Source: Toxoplasma gondii ME49 (Eukaryota; Apicomplexa; Conoidasida; Eucoccidiorida; Sarcocystidae). Taken from it: DNA of 64,000 nucleotides. The notes under the pieces were generated by a model, which worked only from the letters and a program-made list of their open reading frames with translations, had not been told where the DNA came from and ran no database searches. The position numbers and the translations under genes are program-made. Location: assembly GCF_000006565.2 (NCBI RefSeq), contig NC_031473.1:3503634-3567633 (forward strand), read 5' to 3'. Of this stretch, positions 36,008 to 64,000 are shown one piece after another (position 1 is the stretch's first letter; each line of letters opens with the position of its first letter).

Positions 36008-38992
36008 GTGTATATATATGTATATATATAAGTATATATATATATATGTATATATATGTATATTTATTTATAAATATTTTTACATATAATATGTGTAATT
36101 ATTGATGAATTTATCTGTATATTTTGTTCACGTGTTTTTGCATTTCTGTGTGCGTGGATGTGTGGCGTTTTTGGAGAATATCGTTCATGTTCCAATTCTG
36201 CGATTTAGTGGAGATACACAGACGAACAAAGGGTTGGAAAAGTGCATTTTTTTCTCGACTTTTGCGGTGTTTTTTTTAAGGTGTAGGCACTGCTCTCGTC
36301 CAGCTCTGCCGCCTCCTCGCGATTCCCACCATCATCGCCTCTGCGGGATCCGACGAGAAACTGCAGCTCTGCAAGACTCTCGGTGCGCGCAAATCTAAAA
36401 ACGAAAACTGAAAGCGCAAACGCGTCTTCATGGACAGATGCTGGAGGTCGTCTGTGTTATATATATATATATATATATAATGTATATTTGTACTTTTAAG
36501 TACATCCTGGTATGCATCTGCGTAGGTGGAGAAGGCACTGTGTCGTCAGGAACGCGTGGATGAGTTCTTCACGTTTTGATATGTACAATTCTTTAGATAT
36601 AAATACGACCAAAAACGTAGATTTGCCATGTGGATATGGAGGCGTGTGTCTGTATATTTGTGCATGCATATTCGCCAATATGGGCGTTCATGGGTGTTTG
36701 GCCCATGCATGTAAGTTTGCATATCGCTAAATGGATGCAGAGACTGAAAACAGTCGCCCGCGCTCCGACTCTGAAACGTTTTCATTACAGAAGAGACTGT
36801 GTCCTTTGACCTCGGACGTATCCCTATCGTATCTCCATGCAGTTTTTAGAGTCGTTTGCATCTGTGGTAAGACTCTCGGCGTCGCGCATTTCCGCTTGTT
36901 CTTTCTCCTGTGGAAGAGCGGTCTCCAGTGGTGCCCTTAGAAATGGAAAACCTGAGGACGAGAAATGTAAAAGGGACTCGGTTTTAGAGGAAACGTGATG
37001 AGGAACTCTAGGACGCAACATTGTTCTTCGAAAAAGCTAACGAAATGAGACAGCGACCTGGAAATCTCCGTCTCAACTTTCCTCGTCTTTTTTCTAGGCG
37101 CCACTCACCTCATCAACCACCGAGCTGTCGAGGGTCGCTTTTCAGAAGCCGTCAAGAACGCGACTCACGGACTGTAGGGGAAACGCGAAAAACAAGTCTT
37201 TCCAGCTGTGTCGAGGAAGAACAAGAGTGGAGGCGCCGTCTCTCGGGATGAGGCAGCGCGACGTTTTTTTCGTTCCTGGTAACTTCCTCATTTAGGGAGA
37301 GCGTGAGTGAAGTCGCGAACAATAGGTCTCCTTTCTCGAAACGTACTGAATCCAGCTCTGTACCACCAGCAGAGAGCATGCCGTCGTGCGACCGTGACGT
37401 TCGTCTGTGCGGAGGATTCGATCGACCTCTTCGTTTCACGAGTACGCGATTCAACCAGAGGCTGCCTTGACGTCTTAGTGGCGCAACTCGCTTTTTATCA
37501 GATGGTCTTTAACAAAACAAACGCGGTTCCAGTTGTGCTGAATGCGCCTTGTCCAGAGGGGTCGATTTACTGCTGGATCCCGTCGGAGCCTCGTTCATGC
37601 AGGAAAACGCACAAAGCTGCGCTTTGGACGCCAGGTAGGTTGAACGATGCAAAGGAACGCGACCGGACAGACAAGGAACAAACACAAGGAACGATTGAGA
37701 GAACGATACGCAGGGTGAAGATTCGTCTTTTCCCTCTGTGGTCACTTGACGAACGTACGGCTTCCTGACGCACACTTTCCGTTGCTCTGTTTGCAAGTGA
37801 CGCGAAGCTACAGGTCTCGGTTAAAGTTGAAAATTACTTCGAAAATGGGTCAAACCGTGTCTGCTCGCCTTTCTAGAGTCGTCACTTCGTCGACTGCTCG
37901 CCGAAGGCTCTCTGTTCATTGTCGCCGCCTTCGTCCACTTTACTGCAGTGCCTTCCCCTTCTCGATCGACGTTGTTCTTGGTCCTAGACCTCGACAGTGC
38001 CCCCTGAGGTTCGTCGCTTCTGTAGTCTGCACCGTGCGTTGTCTCCTCGTTCCTCTTTCTCTTCCTCCACTGTTCGTGTGAGAGAGAACAGACACAGGAA
38101 GAGCGAGACAGAGAAAAAGGCGCGGCACCGGGGAGGTCTCCACCCGGTGCCGAGTCTGGTTTTTGAGACGTTCTCGCTCTTCTTTTCCGTGTGCGTTCAC
38201 CTCTGTCCTCAGCTGGGTGCTGTATGGAGCACTAGGCGGTGTCCGCGTACCCAGCTTCGATTTGCAGCTGCTTTTCGCTAAGCGAATCCGCCTTCTCAGC
38301 TCCACGCTTCGCAGCCAAGATCTGAGCTATCGGGAGTCTCTAGTGAGGAGTTTCGAGGAGACGATTCTCCCGAAACTTGCCGACAGCTCTCTTCGCGTGA
38401 GTCGCAGACGAGTGAAAGCGTTGTCACCTGGTTGTCAAGCAGGATCAGCGTCAACGCTGACGAACCAGTGTTGCAGACGGACTCACGTTGAGTCCTGCAT
38501 TCGACGTGAGAAGCGTCCGTCAGGCCCTCGAGGGAAAGAGACAGTTGTGGCGTTAAGGCGCATAAGAAACGCCACAGAGGTCCGTGCAGACTCGCGTGAG
38601 GAAGCTGGAATAGCTACAAACGCGAAGACCTCGATTTGCTTCCCTTTTCAAATCTCCCTGCAGAGCCGGGGAGGGGGGTGTTGTTCTTCTGTCGATGGTC
38701 GCATGGATATCTGCAAACACTTCCATAACTGCACCCGTGCCTTTGCGAATCTGTAGCTGGCGTCGTCTCACTGGAAATGCATGTTGTTTCTGCCTCTGGA
38801 CGCCTCTGCTGGCTCGCACAGTCGGTTCAGGATACGACGTCTGCGTCCTGCCTCTCATGTCGTTGCCTTCGCCTCCTGCAGGTGATTCTCGACTCCATCT
38901 ACACCGCAAGCGAAGCAGACCAGGCTCACCAAAGACTGGAGAAGAACGAAAACAGAGGGAAAGTTGTTTTGACGTTTCCCTGCCCTTCGTAA
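33157..38992 (+). CDS. NADPH:quinone oxidoreductase, TP53I3/PIG3-like (zinc-free MDR)
   Basis: Medium-chain reductase that transfers hydride from NADPH to quinones or reactive carbonyls. Exons: 33157-33382, 34092-34163, 34247-34279, 34498-34619, 34975-35032, 35296-35397, 36281-36382, 37098-37173, 37557-37634, 38213-38396 and 38882-38992 (TAA). They total 1164 nt, 387 residues, in phase throughout. Family features in order: MRAVLVD near the start, [64 protein letters not shown], the NADPH loop [14 protein letters not shown] (about 200-213), [22 protein letters not shown] and C-terminal [10 protein letters not shown]. The catalytic and structural zinc ligands of alcohol dehydrogenases are absent, as expected. 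The ATG at 33157 is the first in a frame open far upstream. About 20 extra residues precede VLIHAAAS, and a longer tract runs up to the first ATG of the core at 33193. Probably cytosolic; no clear targeting peptide. Confidence 0.94.
35431..35571. repeat. 18-bp pyrimidine tandem repeat (about 8 copies)
   Basis: Units of the form CCTTTCTCGTTYTCTCTT recur at 18-bp spacing in the intron after the exon ending 35397 of the quinone oxidoreductase gene, with T/C variation at one or two positions. Confidence 0.85.
35905..36086. repeat. 24-bp inverted repeat flanking a (TA)n core
   Basis: Arms 35905-35928 and 36063-36086 are exact reverse complements. The DNA between is almost wholly TA/TG alternation, so the whole 182-bp block is nearly palindromic. 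It lies in the intron 35398-36280 of the quinone oxidoreductase gene. Confidence 0.88.
36457..36484. repeat. Short (TA)n tract
   Basis: TA run in the intron 36383-37097 of the quinone oxidoreductase gene. Confidence 0.85.
38123..38152. repeat. GC-rich 10-bp stem-loop in intron
   Basis: CGGCACCGGG at 38123-38132 and CCCGGTGCCG at 38143-38152 are exact complements with a 10-nt loop. It lies in the intron 37635-38212, about 60 bp before the acceptor. Confidence 0.7.
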
Positions 38993-40435
38993 ACTGTAGT
39001 AGAGTCGAGTGCCATCCGTCCAAACGAGGGGTGAACGCCGTTGTGGGTTGTGTGACGCGTTTGTCTCTCTTTCTCGAAAAAAACACAGGCACCCTGAGAT
39101 TTACTCGAACTGGCGAAGTCGCACGACGGAGGTCGTCAGTCTGCTGAGAGAAGGTCCACTCTTGTGGCGCACCGTCGGCTACTCTCGCAAACTGCCTTGG
39201 AGTCTGGGCGCGAAACTTCTGTTTCGTCGGTTTTCTACACTCGAGAGATGCGCAGAAACGCAGCCGAATTATTATGCGATGACGCCAGACAGAGAGACAA
39301 GCAGCAAAAACGAAACCGGGAAGCGATGAGACACAGACACAACAGAAAGGGCCCTAGTCGCTGGTCAGATATGTCTCGTCCTGAGGTCTTGCCTTCGGGA
39401 TAGACAAAGCAGCGCACACCTTGCGGCTGCAACTGATTTTCCTTTCAACTGTTTCGGCTTTTCGAGGCTTCGCTTCTTTCACTCTCGCGTTGGGAGCTGG
39501 ATGAGCGCTCCACAGGACTAAACCAGATGGCGCTTCCCTCGTGGCGAAGCCCGCTGGTTTCTCGGCGCAGGCTCTCGGCATTCGAGCGCAGAGAGAAAAA
39601 CAACCAGACAGAAAGCGGCTTCCTTCCCGCCCACACAAAGTGACAAAGGAATGTGCCTATGTAGAGCCTCCTTGGTCCTTAGACGTCTCTCTCTGTCTCT
39701 TGATAGTGCAGCTTGTCTTCATTTCTTTCATTTCTTTGTCGCCGGTCACTTCATAGAGCTCGTATCTACGCATCACCTGATGATGACACTACATGGTCGA
39801 GCTACGCTTTCGTCCTCTTGATGCTGGTTGTGATTTGGACTAAAACATGTCGAGGTCTCAGAGGCATGAAACTCGAGGAAGGAACTTCAGCAAATTCCGC
39901 GGAGAGTCGAGACGCTGTGGGACGGCAGCAAAGAAAAAATGGAGGCGAGGGAAAAGAGCGAGGCGCACGAAAAAGGAAGGCAGACGTAAGGTTGAGGGAG
40001 CAACGGACTCAGTTGTGTCAGAAAGAAGGCGCAGCTTGAGGCAGTGGACCAAAGCAGAGTGACGGAGGAGCAGGAAGAAAGCGGGGGAATCGAGCTACAC
40101 GGAAGCTCCGCGCAGTACAATAGTCTCCGGTGAAGCATATGCATTCATGTTAACAAATGCGGGCAAGAAAAGACAGTCTTCATATTTCAAGATCTTGCCT
40201 CTCAAAAATGCTCCCCTCTACAGACATCAACGCAGACACCCTACAATCGCGCACAGTAAACAACTCATACTTTAGCCCACGAGATATACCACCACCGCGT
40301 GTAGCATGCTCCTATATAAATGTACACATTTAAGAGTAATGACAGAATTGAATTCCTCCAGCAGGTATTGGTGCAGTCCCTCCTTATTGCTACTCTTGTA
40401 TATATAAATTTGCCATATATCTGCTTTACAATGTA

Positions 40436-40519
40436 TACTTATATATATATATATATATATTTGTATATACCTATTTATTTATACACATTATTTGTATATA
40501 TATAAGGCATAGGTTTGGG

Positions 40520-40553
<34 letters not shown>

Positions 40554-40560
40554 ATATGCG
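40436..40560. repeat. (TA)n tracts, intergenic
   Basis: TA runs at about 40439-40462 and 40520-40549 between the quinone oxidoreductase and RPA1. Confidence 0.88.
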
Positions 40561-41821
40561 CAGGGAGAAGTTCGCGCTCCTGTAGTGCATGCATTATTGT
40601 GTGGGGTGTGAGTTTTCGTGTGTGTGCGGTGCAGTATAGCTCTGAGGAAGTGTATGAAGACGTCGATTTTCAAGTTTCTTGGTTAACAGGTATTCACCGT
40701 TTTCTGTGGCAGGTTGTTTTCTGGAGTCCATTTCTGCTTGGAGTAAAGTTTGTCGGCTGAAGTAGATGACCTGACACTGACACACAGGCTCAAAGTAAAT
40801 GCCTCATGTTCCCCGATACGCTTCATGAACACCGCTGAACTCTAATCTCTAAGGCCTGTCCGCCGGTTGGCGTCAGAAAAGAGGAGAGAAATGAAGAGGG
40901 AAGAAAAAGGAACTCTTGGCTGTTCGCCATGCCATCCGTTCGCCCAACACTGGAATGCCTCGGATGCTTCGACGCCGTACAGTTCCGCGCTCGTTTCCTT
41001 CCTTCTTAGCGTTCTGGTTGCAGTCTGAAACAAAGAATCGAAACAGGCTTCTCTCTCTTCCTCGTTTCCATCGCGTTTTTCTCTTTTTCTCTCGTCGGTG
41101 CCTCGACCCTGTCGCAAAGAAACGCCTTGCCCCACAGAAACAGCGTGCGCTTCGATCCGTCGTTTTCTCCCCAGGGGGGTAAAAACCGAGAGCTTACAGA
41201 GAGAGGCTTTGCGGTTGAGAGCAAAGTAAAAACGGAAGAATGGAAAGGTCTTGTTTCCTTCACCTTAGTTCTGAGCATGAAAACGCTCAACATGCATACC
41301 CCGTGTGGAGTCGCGGAGGCGCGCGACCCAGCGTTTCGCTTTCCTTTCGTTGCATGCAATCCACGCGTAACAGCGAAGAAAGACACTTGACATAGTAGCC
41401 AGACGGAGAGAACTTATACCCTTTTGCGGCCTTTTCTCGGCGCAAGAACCGAGGGATTGAGTTTCCTTCAATTTTTTCGCTGTGTTTGGCTTTCCCCTCT
41501 CGCCTGAGGAAGCTGTCGAGCTGGGACTGTCGACTCTAAACGGCCGAACCGCGCAAGTCTCTTCCTTTTCGTTGGCGGTCGCGTTGGAAGGAGTCGGAAA
41601 GTCAAGAATCTCTCTTCATTTGTTTCTTTTTCAGCCGTTCCTGGTCGAGCTTTGTGGCTGCGCTCGTCCTTTGCTCCCTGCGTCTCGCTGACGACACAAC
41701 CGGATCCCTTCCACTTTTCTGCCCTTGTCGCTTTTTCTGTCACCATGCTACAGGCTGAGATGAAAGATCGCTTAGAGTTTCGGCTGCATCCGAGAGCGAC
41801 CTCTTCGTGTCGTCTCTAGTT

Positions 41822-41935
41822 CTCTTTGTTGATAGGAAGCGCGTTGAATCTTCTCCTCTTTGTTGATAGGAGGCGCGTTGAATCTTCTCCTCTTTGGGGA
41901 AAGGAAGCGCGTTGAATCTTCTCCTCTTTGGGGAT
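41822..41935. repeat. 34-bp tandem repeat upstream of RPA1
   Basis: GCGCGTTGAATC starts at 41839, 41873 and 41907, exactly 34 bp apart, with further partial copies on both sides. The first copies carry TTGATAGGA and the last carry GGGGA at the same place. The array ends about 280 bp before the RPA1 ATG. Confidence 0.88.
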
Positions 41936-42217
41936 GCGCGGGTGGAATCTGTAGGCTTCGTCGCCGTCCTCGACCCGCGTATCCTTTTCGTTTTCTTCGC
42001 ATCTTCTGTATGCTTCGTTTTCTTCGTATTCTTCCTGTCCGCCGTATCCTTCTGCTCCCTTTCTCCTCTCTCTTTCCTTTCACGCACAGCAGGGGACGCG
42101 TCGCTTCGCTCCGTCTGCCTCTTTTGCGCCAGCTTCCTGGCCCCGCTGTCACTCGCGCTCGGCGGTCCTTACCGTATTTCTCCACCTTCTTCTTCCCTTC
42201 CGCTTCGTTTATTCAAG

Positions 42218-64000
<21,783 letters not shown>

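Larger units (their letters stand above)
38993..42217. promoter_or_regulatory. Region between quinone oxidoreductase and RNA polymerase I genes
   Basis: 3.2 kb in tandem orientation: the 3' UTR of the oxidoreductase, then the promoter and 5' UTR of RPA1. It contains (TA)n tracts at 40438-40560 and a 34-bp tandem repeat at about 41822-41935. I see no other gene. The last roughly 400 bp before the ATG are pyrimidine-rich. Confidence 0.5.

Noticed and set aside
41894..42217. In-frame hydrophobic extension upstream of RPA1
   Set aside because: There is no ATG before 42218. The encoded Phe/Ser/Val run is the translation of a pyrimidine-rich leader, and RPA1 N-termini normally start close to this point.

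Overview
The window reads as nuclear DNA of a coccidian apicomplexan of the Toxoplasma/Neospora/Hammondia group. The basis is gene structure and style rather than a database match: many short exons joined by GT-AG introns of about 80-1500 bp, pyrimidine-rich introns, exons rich in Ser, Arg and Glu, frequent TGCATGC motifs, long (TA)n and (GATA)n tracts in introns, and CCCTAAA telomere-type repeats. No bacterial, plasmid, phage, CRISPR or transposon feature was seen. The species cannot be fixed from the sequence alone.

Six protein genes account for most of the window. (1) 443-5948, +: unknown protein with a CCHC zinc knuckle, 5' end not found. (2) 11196-7721, -: small CCHC zinc-knuckle protein with a Ser-rich, Lys/Arg-rich tail, resembling SREK1IP1/ZCCHC10 splicing-associated proteins. 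(3) 13818-23273, +: FAD-dependent GMC oxidoreductase, 11 exons. (4) 31403-25900, -: protein with a PH domain interrupted by a Ser/Pro-rich insert, 5' end not found. (5) 33157-38992, +: zinc-free MDR NADPH:quinone oxidoreductase of the TP53I3/PIG3 type, 11 exons and about 387 residues. (6) 42218-64000, +: largest subunit of RNA polymerase I (RPA1/RPA190), at least 32 exons, running off the right edge.

Genes 1/2 and 3/4 are convergent, 2/3 and 4/5 are divergent, and 5/6 are in tandem. There is no operon. The products look functionally unrelated: two probable RNA-binding proteins, two redox enzymes, a membrane-recruited protein and the rRNA-synthesising polymerase.

Exon models were built by hand. 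I looked for GT donors and AG acceptors, kept codon phase across every junction, and checked family motifs where a family was recognisable. Genes 2, 3, 5 and 6 chain in phase from start to stop or window edge, which is strong internal support. Genes 1 and 4 have unresolved 5' ends, and gene 4 probably lacks a middle exon. Between genes I see 3' and 5' untranslated or regulatory sequence and microsatellites, but no further gene I can support. I found no previously undescribed biological system. The most unusual non-coding features are telomere-type repeats inside two introns of the Pol I gene (one at the centre of a perfect 39-bp inverted repeat), a 21-bp perfect hairpin inside a coding exon of gene 1, and a 34-bp tandem repeat just upstream of the Pol I start codon.
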